This document shows, one piece after another, positions 25,584-34,802 of a stretch of DNA of 64,000 bases. A program made the translations under genes and the position numbers. Source of the stretch: Volvox africanus (lineage: Eukaryota > Chlorophyta > Chlorophyceae > Chlamydomonadales > Volvocaceae); the NCBI GenBank assembly GCA_030268105.1, contig BSDZ01000041.1:1-64000 (forward strand), read 5' to 3'. The notes beneath the pieces were generated by a model. It had not been told where the DNA came from. It ran no database searches and saw nothing but the letters and a program-made list of their open reading frames with translations. Positions within the stretch are counted from its first letter, which is position 1, and each line of letters opens with the position of its first letter.

Positions 25584-26388
25584 ATTGTATGCCTGAAAGC
25601 CTAACAGATCGAACTGCGAGTGACTGTTCTGGCGAAAGGCAAAGCAAAGGCAAGGACCAGGGCCTACCCAACGCTTGGATGCCTTCGATGAACTTCAAAA
25701 ATTTTGAAGTCCGCGCGTGAAGTTGATTTGCGATGGATCGGAGTGACTGGGCAGAAGTGCCGCTCCGATGGGTCTGAGGTGTTGACACTGCAGAAGCACT
25801 CACGGCGGTTGGAACAAACACAATACCTTTCAAGTAATAGAGATATATATGTATTAGTGGAAGCCGAAGTGAATTCACGAAGTCGACTCCTCGTTGGATT
25901 CGATGCGAAGGTACTATCGAACCCGCAACTACACGGATTCCTCAGCAAAACTGCAATACAAGTTCTAGATAGAAAACAGTGTTGCAGGAAGATATTACCT
26001 AACAGAGAAGGCAGAATTGTCTAGGTCGCGAGCCACGTTGACCGTGACTAACTTAGAGATTGACTTTAACAGAAAGCACAGCCGAACTCACAAAGAGCAG
26101 GTTCAAAGTGTCACTAGACTAATTTCGTGAATATTACAGACCGGTGGTAGCCGCAGCGAAAATGGCGGCGCTCAGCTCCTCAGGCAATGTCTCCATGTCC
26201 AGAGGGATGTCGGCAGGAGGGAGATCGTGGTCGATGTCCATTTATAAAAGGGCAGCTTGAGTGGCTTGAGCGCGTTGCTCGGTTAGAGTGGCTTGAGCAG
26301 TTACCACAGAAAGACTTGAGAAGGCTTGAACGATTTCAGCGGAAGACTTGACGAGACGTCCCAGGGAGGAACGGTCTCGATACCAGCT
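25584..26388 (-). other. B4 5' leader with primer binding site
   Basis: 805 bp, no convincing gene. Primer binding site at 26373-26385 (TGGTATCGAGACC on the minus strand). A 9-bp palindrome lies near 25691-25709. Confidence 0.7.
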
Positions 26389-26811
26389 TGTTGTATATGG
26401 TACCCACGAAGGGTGGTATCAAAAGATACCGGTTGTTGTGCCAGAGCCCGATTAAGTAGAGCCGCCGACTAGGTCGTACTTGAGAGACCATAAGGCCTCG
26501 AACCGGGCGTGACCTTCAGAAGTCACCACTACAACCGGAGATTCAGTGAACCAGGAACCAGATGTTCCACCATTTACCATTCAGGCGGTAAATGGCCCAT
26601 TCCATACAGGTTATGGAGTAACCGACAGGTTCGGATGTTTCAGGAAGTCGGTTAGTATTGGTCGTCGACAGCCGAGACCAAATCCACAAATCGAATGCCA
26701 GATGGAAACATGAAACAGTTAATATGATAATTAAATATATTATATTATAAAATAATAAACAGATAATTATTATATCTTAATGAATTACCGAAATGCATTA
26801 AGGATACAACA
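26389..26811 (-). repeat. B4 5' LTR
   Basis: 423 bp, type 2. It reads as identical to the LTR at 39657-40079, and both are followed by CAGAGTCCCC. It contains a GGTATC-AAAA-GATACC hairpin near its plus-strand start. Confidence 0.93.
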
Positions 26812-27345
26812 CAGAGTCCCCAGGGCGCCCCAAAACTTACTTGCAAACTGAGTGCCGCGGTCAGATACCACGGACTTGGGGACCCCATGCAAACGTACCA
26901 CATTGTCGAAAAATAGACGGGCCGTTTGCTCAGCTGTGCAGGATGATGTCGTGGGGGCCAGGTGGACCATCTTGGTGAAACGGTCGACCAGGACCAGCAC
27001 GGCATCGTATCCTCCCTCAGTTTTGGGCAGCGCAACAATAAAGTCCATAGAGACGCTTTCCCACGGAGCGTCAGGAATAGGAAGAGGTTGGAGATGCCCA
27101 TGTGCTTTACCAGACTGGGCCTTATTGCGCTGGCACAGGTCGCAACAGAGGACATAATTTTCGGTGTCCTTAGCCATGCGGGGCCACCAGAATTGACGCC
27201 GCAAAAGCTCTAGTAACCGCGTGCAGCCCGGATGCCCAGCAAGAGGGCCGTCATGAAAACGTGAGAGAAGTTCACGACGTAATGAATCGTCGTTAGGTAC
27301 GACAATCTGACGGTGGGATCCTTCCGATCGGATCCATAAGCCATG
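26812..27345 (-). pseudogene. H pol, middle part (integrase core and HHCC)
   Basis: Continuation of H integrase between the B4 and A insertions: catalytic Asp motifs SMDFIV and VSDRGTQF, and the HHCC finger (HDGPLAGH ... CDLCQRNK). At the right edge the A-type LTR cuts the gene after CCATG. Open frames that appear to run from this piece into neighbouring LTRs are fortuitous. Confidence 0.88.
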
Positions 27346-28162
27346 TGTTGTACCTCTCGTTCGCGTTTGCTCATAAGTATCTGCGCGTCTGGAGACTATC
27401 GACACCGAGCACTTGCAAGTACAGCAAGGCAAGCGAGAGCAAACAGAGACAGCGGAAGACTTCAAGACGAAGAGAGATATAACTTACAGTCTTACGGATC
27501 AGAATGATGCAATGGACGAAATCGCCGTCAGCGCCGGAAGCAAGCAATCATCACGCGGCTGTGATTAGCGAAGTTCAGGCTTAGCTCGGGCTAAGTAGAA
27601 TAGTGTATAGAAATAGTAATATAGAACACACGAGTGTTCTCCGGTATCGAATGTCTTATCTTGCTTAGCCGTCCTCGCATCTGTTATACTCGCAGCATCG
27701 CAATGCCGTACGATTCACATCAGGAGGCCGATCCTAGATGTGACAACCCTACTGCGTCTAGGCGATGTCTACGCATAACAACGTATAAGCCTTTCCGGCA
27801 TTCGCATGATGCAAGGGTCCGGATAACGATATCCGGTTGCAGGGCATGTATCGCGACGAGTGCGGCGCTCTCAACGTGTGCTGTAATGAAGTAATATTAT
27901 ATCAGATAATATTACTTATCGTTTCGTAGCACGAGCATAATGCGCACTTTAATGCTTCGGGCTTTCATGCATGCTAGGCGGATTTGCCATGGTGCGATGT
28001 CGCGATAGGTAATGACAACATGCCAAATGCATATATAAATGTATGCGAATACATTTATATCATGCAAATTCATTCATATGTAATGCGTTCATCACAAAAG
28101 CACTTCGCCTTGTAGGATCGCGTCGACCTACGCGTCGGCGGGAAATGAACCGTAGCACAACA
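27346..28162 (-). repeat. A 3' LTR (817 bp)
   Basis: Minus strand TGTTGTGCTACGG ... GAGAGGTACAACA. It carries the same three hairpins as the 5' LTR. Confidence 0.95.
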
Positions 28163-28178
28163 ATTATCCCCCCTCCCG
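28163..28178 (-). other. A polypurine tract
   Basis: Minus strand CGGGAGGGGGGATAAT directly before the 3' LTR. This is the standard position of the plus-strand DNA primer in LTR elements. Confidence 0.8.
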
Positions 28179-28221
28179 TATGCAGCGTCCTCGCTGCTTC
28201 ATACAGCATCGACTGCAAGGG

Positions 28222-31200
28222 TCATTGGGCTTGCGTGGCATGTTTGCGGGCTTCTTCGAGCAGGGGTTTCATGTCCTGTGAGAAGTTGCGTGCCGGTTCC
28301 CATGAGTTGTGCTCGTCGGTATACCCTGTCCACTTAACCAAGTACTCGTGTACTGTTCGCTTACGTCGGTGTCGGCCCACACGACGCGCGCGATAATCTA
28401 ACACCCGCTCCACATCGTAAAACTTCTGTTTACCAGCGATCCAGGTCTCGGGAACTGGTTCGATCGCTGCGGGGGCGTTAGCAGGCTCAGGGACAGGTTC
28501 CGTACCACGATACGGACAAACAAGCGATACGTGAAACGTGGGGTGAATGGTCATATCAGCGGGCAGTGCAAGCTCCACAGCCACATTCCCAACCATGCGC
28601 ATGACAGGATACAGACCAATCCAGCGGGGTAAGAGTTTTCGGGATCCGTCGGCCAAGGAACGCAAGTTCTTGGTGCTTAGCAACACGAGTTGCCCTTCCG
28701 AAAACGTCACATCCTGCTTGGATTTGTTGTAGTATTCTGTCGTTCGTTGCTGCGCCGCGTCCAAACATGACTTCGCGTCTGTGATTCGGGACATAAACGA
28801 CTTGGCAAAAAGTTTAGCAGCAGGCACGTTCACTTCCAACTCACGCCACACGGGTAGCGTGGGATGAAACCCGTAGTTAAGAAAGAACGGACTTTTGCCT
28901 GTAGAGCGGTTAACAGCGTTGTTAAGCGCGAATTCTGCCGCAGTCAAATATGTATCCCAAACAAGTGGTGTGCGACCAGCATAATTGCGCAACATATCAC
29001 CCAACGTGCGGTTTGTGCGTTCGGTTTGACCATCAGTCTGCGGGTGATACGCCGTGCTCAGATTGACGCGCATGCCAACTAGTTTGCAGAGCGCTTCCCA
29101 AAACTTAGACGTGAACTGTCCACCGCGGTCCGAGATCACATTTTTGGGAATCCCGTGTAACCGAACCACATTATCGAAAAACAAACGTGCGGTTTGCTCA
29201 GCCGTGCAGGATGATGTGCATGGTGCTAGGTGAACCATCTTAGTCAGACGATCGACCATTACGAACACCGCATCGTACCCCCCCTCAGTTTTGGGCAGCG
29301 CGACTACGAAGTCCATGGAAACACTTTCCCAAGGCGCATCCGGGACAGGCAACGGTTGCAACAACCCATGGCCCTTACCGGACAAAGCCTTATTGCGCTG
29401 GCACAGACTGCATGTCTGGACGAAGTTCGCCGCATCCTTAGCCAAACGAGGCCACCAAAAGGAACGTTGCACCAAGTCGATCAATCGCTTGCTACCAGGG
29501 TGTCCTGCTAATGGGTCCTCGTGGAACCGCGCAAGGATGTCGTAGCGTAGCGCGTCGTCGTTCGGAACGACGATTTGCGTAGCTGCACCCTCCGTCCGTA
29601 GCCAAAGGCCATTTTGCTTGCGAAGGTTTTCTACATTAGCCGGGTCCGCGAACCAGGCGTCTGCGTTGTAGGCAACCTTCAACCGCTCCGCAAGGTCCGT
29701 CGCGATCGGTACCTCCTCGTTACGCGGCCGCACGACGGGCGCTGCCAAAATTGCAGCGTGTAGCGACGGATGTCGACTGAGAGCATCGGCAATATTCAAT
29801 TTACCAGAAATATACTCCCAGGTGCAGTTGAACCTAGCTAGATATTCCATCCACCTAGCTTGACGGCGGTTCAACGTCGGAACGCTTTGCAAAAACGTTA
29901 GGGGCTTGTGGTCAGTCTTTAAAGTAAACGGGCGTCCCTCGAGGTAACAGTGCCATTCCTTTAAAGCATGCAGCACGGCCAGAAGCTCCTGTTCCCCGGT
30001 GGTGTAGCGGATCTCCGCACCAGAAACCTTCTTACTCGTGAAGGCGATTGGTCGCCCTTCCTGTAACAATACAGCGCCGCTTCCAAATATTGAGGCATCA
30101 GACACTACCTCAACACGAAATGGCAACGAGTAATCAGGGAATGCAAGGGTGACATCTTCGGCAACGATTCGTTTGAGCTCTTCGAATGCCCGCTGGCATT
30201 GCGACGTCCACGACTCGAGTGAAACGAAAACGCCTTTGCGAGTTAAGTTAGTAAGCGGGGCCGCAATGATGGAATATTTTTCAATGAACTTTCGGAAATA
30301 ATTGGTCAAGCCAAGGAACTTACGCAGCTCCGTGAGGTTCTGAGGCGCGGGCCAATCGCGAACCACGGCGACCTTCCGCGGGTCCATCTTCACACCGGTG
30401 GCCGACACAATGTGGCCCAAATATTCCACCTGAGGCTGCGCCCAAAAGCATTTGGCGCGTTTAGCAAACAATTGCTCCCGCCTCATAACGTCGAGCACGA
30501 GCCGAAGATGCTCCAAGTGCTCCTCGCGCGTCTTAGAATATACCAAGATGTCATCCAGGTAGCAAACAACGAACCTGTCGATAAACGGCCTAAACATTCG
30601 GTCCATAACCGCCTGAAACGTCGCAGGGGCATTAGTCAAACCAAACGATAGGACCGTATACTCAAAGTGACCGAAGGGCGTCCGAAAAGCGGTTTTCGGG
30701 ATATCAGAGGCAGCGATGCGAATCTGATTGTAGCCCTGTTGTAAGTCAATTGAGGAAAAATAAGCCGAGCCCTTCAGCTTATCCAACAGGTCGTCAACGC
30801 GTGGCAAAGGGTAGCGATTTTTCACCGTATTCGCATTTAACCCCCGGTAATCAATGCACATGCGCAAGGTCCCATCCTTCTTACCGACAAACAAAATCGG
30901 TGCAGAATACGGGGATGTGCTGGGGCATATCATACCCTTCGCGAGCAAATCCGTCACCTGGCGCTTTACCTCGTCCAGCTCCAATGGACTCAACCTGTAC
31001 ATTGGCCGGGCCGTAGGCTGCGCTCCAGGCATGAGAGGGATTGTGTGATCAACAGGACGCATAGGTGGTAGGCCAGGGATATCTTTAAAGACGTCCTCAT
31101 ACTGCGACAGTAGGGCCTCAACCTCAGGATCCGCAGAAATCTGCGCGGTGGTGACACAACAGCTCACCCGCGGCCTTAAAAGCAGTCCGTGGGCACCCTT

Positions 31201-32283
31201 CCGTAACAAACGGACGGCCTCCTTACGCCCGACTAGCTCTGGTTCGATTCGCGCGACCATTGCGGTCACAGCGAAATTAACCATAGGCACCGCCTCAGTT
31301 TCGCCCTCCTTTGGTGTGACATATTCGAACGACAGGAAAGGTACCTTAATCGACAGAGTACCCTTGCACATATGCAGGGTTGCGGTCTCCATGTCGATGC
31401 GCGCGCGGTACTGTCGTAATGTCGACGACCCCATTATGTACGGTGCAGTCTCTGCTAAGCCCTGCAGCACGTACGGCCGGGTCACAACACGCAAAGGGCC
31501 TAACGATAGGCTAAGGGTAATCCTGCCCACGATGGGATGCTTACCCCCGTCAGCAAGGGTAACCTGTGGACAATCAGACGACTCTGGGGACAACCCCAGC
31601 GCATTCACCTCTGCGACAGAGATGAAGTCGTCGCTGGCACCGGTGTCAACAAGTGCCTTCAGAGTACGGCCATTCAAACCGATCTGAACCACAGGGACAC
31701 GGTTATCTACGAGCGACTGCCCAGCAGACAACGTCAGTGCACTTAAGGCGGGTCCGTAACCAACGGCACCCCCATCAGGAGCTTCGTACCAAACGTCAAC
31801 CGAGTAGGATAGGTGTGGCCACGGAGCCAACGTACCCTCCCGATCCACACCATTAAACAAAACGGTGCCCGGCTCGAACCGGTGGACATGCCGCATACCC
31901 CTTAACGATGCCTCTGCCTTGCGCCGACAGAAAGCGGGGAGTAAAACACATGCGGCAGTGCCTGGATATTGACGCCTACACCTCCTGTATATGGCCAACT
32001 GTTCCGACATCTCACGCAGAGACGAGGGGATGAACAAAACCACGTGGTTGGACAGATCGATAGACGACAGGGGACGGCGAGGTGTAAACAAATTACACAA
32101 CGGGTCGAAGCAGAGAAGTCCCGTGCGTCCGTCAAGCGTGATGCGTCGCGCAATGACTCGCTCGATGTGTCCGAGTACACAAGGCAACAATGCCTTAACG
32201 GCTGGCCGTAAGGATGACCACCGACCACGCGTTAGTTCAGAAATCCCAGGTGGTGCCCCCTCCGCAGGAACCCGGGCAAGCCC
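28222..32283 (-). CDS. pol: A Pol polyprotein (protease-RT-RNase H-integrase-chromodomain)
   Basis: 1,353 codons, fully open, immediately after the gag TAG (32284-32286) and in the same frame. There is no ATG near its start, so it is probably made as a Gag-Pol fusion by reading through TAG. Domains, numbered from base 32190: aspartic protease LVDTGASDD at about 181-189; RT with YLDDILVYS at about 542; RNase H VVSDAS at about 694 and TDHKPL at about 758; integrase zinc finger (HEDPLAGH ... CSLCQRNK) about 887-925; DDE residues in SMDF (about 958), ISDRGGQF (about 1018) and TDGQTER (about 1056); chromodomain about 1245-1300 ([27 protein letters not shown]) with the three aromatic cage positions Tyr, Trp and Tyr kept. 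Ends in TGA. Confidence 0.95.
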   Translation of the reverse strand, partial: GLARVPAEGAPPGISELTRGRWSSLRPAVKALLPCVLGHIERVIARRITLDGRTGLLCFDPLCNLFTPRRPLSSIDLSNHVVLFIPSSLREMSEQLAIYRRCRRQYPGTAACVLLPAFCRRKAEASLRGMRHVHRFEPGTVLFNGVDREGTLAPWPHLSYSVDVWYEAPDGGAVGYGPALSALTLSAGQSLVDNRVPVVQIGLNGRTLKALVDTGASDDFISVAEVNALGLSPESSDCPQVTLADGGKHPIVGRITLSLSLGPLRVVTRPYVLQGLAETAPYIMGSSTLRQYRARIDMETATLHMCKGTLSIKVPFLSFEYVTPKEGETEAVPMVNFAVTAMVARIEPELVGRKEAVRLLRKGAHGLLLRPRVSCCVTTAQISADPEVEALLSQYEDVFKDIPGLPPMRPVDHTIPLMPGAQPTARPMYRLSPLELDEVKRQVTDLLAKGMICPSTSPYSAPILFVGKKDGTLRMCIDYRGLNANTVKNRYPLPRVDDLLDKLKGSAYFSSIDLQQGYNQIRIAASDIPKTAFRTPFGHFEYTVLSFGLTNAPATFQAVMDRMFRPFIDRFVVCYLDDILVYSKTREEHLEHLRLVLDVMRREQLFAKRAKCFWAQPQVEYLGHIVSATGVKMDPRKVAVVRDWPAPQNLTELRKFLGLTNYFRKFIEKYSIIAAPLTNLTRKGVFVSLESWTSQCQRAFEELKRIVAEDVTLAFPDYSLPFRVEVVSDASIFGSGAVLLQEGRPIAFTSKKVSGAEIRYTTGEQELLAVLHALKEWHCYLEGRPFTLKTDHKPLTFLQSVPTLNRRQARWMEYLARFNCTWEYISGKLNIADALSRHPSLHAAILAAPVVRPRNEEVPIATDLAERLKVAYNADAWFADPANVENLRKQNGLWLRTEGAATQIVVPNDDALRYDILARFHEDPLAGHPGSKRLIDLVQRSFWWPRLAKDAANFVQTCSLCQRNKALSGKGHGLLQPLPVPDAPWESVSMDFVVALPKTEGGYDAVFVMVDRLTKMVHLAPCTSSCTAEQTARLFFDNVVRLHGIPKNVISDRGGQFTSKFWEALCKLVGMRVNLSTAYHPQTDGQTERTNRTLGDMLRNYAGRTPLVWDTYLTAAEFALNNAVNRSTGKSPFFLNYGFHPTLPVWRELEVNVPAAKLFAKSFMSRITDAKSCLDAAQQRTTEYYNKSKQDVTFSEGQLVLLSTKNLRSLADGSRKLLPRWIGLYPVMRMVGNVAVELALPADMTIHPTFHVSLVCPYRGTEPVPEPANAPAAIEPVPETWIAGKQKFYDVERVLDYRARRVGRHRRKRTVHEYLVKWTGYTDEHNSWEPARNFSQDMKPLLEEARKHATQAQ

Positions 32284-33519
32284 CTATTTCGGCTGAGGTA
32301 CAAACGGCGGCATTAGAGGGCAATCCTTCGTGGAATGATTCTCCGCACACCGTAGACAAACATTGGCCAATTTTCGACGCTCGAATTCGGAACGATTGCA
32401 ATTCCATTTTGGCATATACGTGTCGTCCGTGCGAGTCCGCTTCGCATTGGGGTCGGAACGCTGTGCAGCTGCCGTCGACGGCGCACCACCACGCTTCCTG
32501 TTCCTAGCTGGGTCCGAGCTCGGACCTGCTCCTCCTGTGCCACGGACACCCGAGCTAGCGCCCCCGCGCGCCTTGCGTTGCCCGTTGCTGCGTCGCGTCG
32601 CGGCAGTAGGCGTGGGGCGGGTCGCGCCGAGGTCCTGGTCGAGAGCTACAGCTTCCCCAAGCGGATCCTGCACTTGCACGGCATTTGCACGAGGGGCAGA
32701 CTAGACTTCTTCCTCACCGGCAAGGAGTCGTACCTCCCCGCCCTTAGCAAAAGCGACCAACGCGTCATACGACTTGATCTGCGCTCCAACCAAGTCAGTA
32801 GCGCACCATTTAGCCAAAATTTTCGTCAGGCCTCGCCTAAACCAAAAGACACGCTCGGATTCAGTGAGGTCAGCAATGGGAGTCACAAGTGCTTCGAAGC
32901 GTGACTGGTACGCAGGTACATTTTTATCCCGACGCATGTGGTAGCTACCGGCTGCCAAAACCTTACGAGCTTCCACATCGCGTGCTTGAACCTCAGTAGC
33001 GAATCGTGCGAGCAAAGCGGCGACCAACTCGTCAAAAGTATAGCTGCCCCGGGCGTTGGTCCAATTGCGATACCAGTCCTTCGCTGCGCCCTCGAGGGTG
33101 TTACCAACGAAGAGACACCTGATACCGTCATTATCGCCACCATGAACAGCTTGGAGGTACTTTTTAGCGTCACGCACGTACGCACGAGTTGCATCGGCTA
33201 TGCTATGCCCTGGTGTCTTGTCGGTCAGCGAAATATTGAGCCTAGGAACGGGAATCGACAATCTCATCACCTCAGGGATGTCATCATGCCCTCGAGCTTG
33301 AGGTAATGGCAGAACCCTTGGTCCAGCAGTGTTGTCCATATTCGTGTTCACTGCTGAATGCGGCACAATTAAGTGAGCAGGGGTCTGAAGGAAAAGGGGC
33401 TCTTGAGTGGCTCGCGCGCCAACAGTCTCAAGACCTCTATCCGGTGCTCTAGCAGCCACAACAAAATCGGGTTGGCTAGCTAGGCTAGTGTGCGGCGTAT
33501 CGTCGTGTTCCGCGGACAT
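32284..33519 (-). pseudogene. gag: A gag with one internal TAG
   Basis: 412 codons from the ATG at 33517-33519 (MSAEHDDTPHTS) to TAG 32284-32286. It contains an N-terminal low-complexity part, a capsid-like core (KKYLQAVHGG, DWYRNWTNARGSYTFDELV), a basic Arg/Gly/Ser-rich stretch and a zinc knuckle CLRCAENHSTKDC (spacing C-x2-C-x3-H-x4-C, one residue shorter than usual) near 32330-32370. TAG at 32701-32703 follows EEEV; A1 and F have AAG there. With standard decoding the zinc knuckle and Pol would be reached only if this TAG were also read through. The lesion is probably new, but it could be tolerated if TAG is commonly suppressed. Confidence 0.9.
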
Positions 33520-33985
33520 GAAGCACGAAACGATACCCTAGATTTGCGTAATAGAAGCCGACTTCTATCGCAAAGGCAAGAGTACAAAGCGATTCGGTGA
33601 GCCTACCGACAGCACTCTTGAGAAGATTCAGCAAACTCAGCAAGTAATTGCCCAGCTGAGTCCTGATCTCCGTAGTTTGGGCAATGAGAGTCGCCAACTG
33701 GTCCGGACGAACGCCGGTCTCAGTCGCCGCGGCAAGCAATGCCGGTGCACTGAGATTACCTGCGACTCAGAGCGTACACTTACACAACAAGTGCAGCAAT
33801 CTAAGCAAAAGCAATTAAACAATTACAAACCGGAAGCGGCGGCGTCCAAAACGGCGCGGCCTAAGTCCTCGGCAAAAGTATCTAGCGGCCCTCGTGGTTC
33901 GTCGCTGGAACTCGCCATAGAAAGAACCTACTTCCGATTAGACAGAGAGAGACAGTTAGGCAACGAACCTGTCTCGATACCAAAT
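33520..33985 (-). other. A 5' leader with primer binding site
   Basis: Leader of 466 bp. Primer binding site 33968-33982 (TGGTATCGAGACAGG on the minus strand), separated from the LTR by three bases. The complementary tRNA would have A1-U72 and A73, the pattern of a eukaryotic initiator tRNA-Met. Confidence 0.75.
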
Positions 33986-34802
33986 TGTTGTACCTCTCGT
34001 TCGCGTTTGCTCATAAGTATCTGCGCGTCTGGAGACTATCGACACCGAGCACTTGCAAGTACAGCAAGGCAAGCGAGAGCAAACAGAGACAGCGGAAGAC
34101 TTCAAGACGAAGAGAGATATAACTTACAGTCTTACGGATCAGAATGATGCAATGGACGAAATCGCCGTCAGCGCCGGAAGCAAGCAATCATCACGCGGCT
34201 GTGATTAGCGAAGTTCAGGCTTAGCTCGGGCTAAGTAGGATAGTGTATAGAAATAGTAATATAGAACACACGAGTGTTCTCCGGTATCGAATGTCTTATC
34301 TTGCTTAGCCGTCCTCGCATCTGTTATACTCGCAGCATCGCAATGCCGTACGATTCACATCAGGAGGCCGATCCTAGATGTGACAACCCTACTGCGTCTA
34401 GGCGATGTCTACGCATAACAACGTATAAGCCTTTCCGGCATTCGCATGATGCAAGGGTCCGGATAACGATATCCGGTTGCAGGGCATGTATCGCGACGAG
34501 TGCGGCGCTCTCAACGTGTGCTGTAATGAAGTAATATTATATCAGATAATATTACTTATCGTTTCGTAGCACGAGCATAATGCGCACTTTAATGCTTCGG
34601 GCTTTCATGCATGCTAGGCGGATTTGCCATGGTGCGATGTCGCGATAGGTAATGACAACATGCCAAATGCATATATAAATGTATGCGAATACATTTATAT
34701 CATGCAAATTCATTCATATGTAATGCGTTCATCACAAAAGCACTTCGCCTTGTAGGATCGCGTCGACCTACGCGTCGGCGGGAAATGAACCGTAGCACAA
34801 CA
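33986..34802 (-). repeat. A 5' LTR (817 bp)
   Basis: Promoter-bearing LTR. It contains three perfect hairpins: 34459-34476 (arms CCGGATA, loop of 4), 34529-34557 (12-bp arms, loop of 5) and 34673-34700 (12-bp arms, loop of 4). A TATA-like ATATATAAAT overlaps the last one. I did not locate the transcription start. Confidence 0.95.

Larger units (their letters stand above)
19643..26811 (-). mobile_element. Family B element B4, complete with TSD CAGAG
   Basis: LTRs 19643-20064 and 26389-26811, polypurine tract 20065-20080, primer binding site 26373-26385. The host sequence CAGAG is present at 19638-19642 and again at 26812-26816, a 5-bp target duplication, so this is a true insertion into the integrase gene of H. 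The two LTRs differ, as far as I can read, by one missing G near 19654, so the insertion is recent. B4 is the only B copy without the capsid frameshift, but it carries two TGA codons in gag and a one-base deletion in integrase. Confidence 0.95.
27346..34802 (-). mobile_element. Family A element A, complete, young, TSD CCATG
   Basis: 7,457 bp: LTRs 27346-28162 and 33986-34802 (817 bp each), polypurine tract 28163-28178, pol 28222-32283, gag 32284-33519, primer binding site 33968-33982. CCATG flanks both ends (27341-27345 and 34803-34807). By eye the LTRs differ at one base (A at 27599, G at 34239), so the insertion is very recent. It is nested in H, itself recently rearranged. All pol catalytic motifs are present. 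Gag has one internal TAG where other copies have Lys. Confidence 0.96.

Noticed and set aside
26745..27465. Frames joining integrase to LTR sequence at 26785-27465 and 40053-43238 (end CCILNAFR)
   Set aside because: They are insertion and recombination junction artefacts of the coding frame.
32284..32703. Reassigned genetic code with TAG as a sense codon
   Set aside because: The long open frames (1,119 and 1,353 codons) contain no TAG, and the recurrent TAG sits at one specific junction. Readthrough explains this better; reassignment cannot be excluded without host genes.
33485..33739. 84-codon open frame in the leader of every A-type element (also 3720-3974, 54363-54617, 63507-63761), overlapping the gag start
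   Set aside because: It has no ATG (starts only with TTG). Between F and G I counted about 14 amino-acid changes against about 8 silent ones, as expected without selection. It is probably just leader sequence.
34529..34557. TAATATTAC, the geminivirus/Rep nick-site nonamer, in the A LTR palindrome
   Set aside because: It lies in the stem, not the loop, there is no Rep-like gene nearby, and the motif is AT-rich enough to arise by chance.
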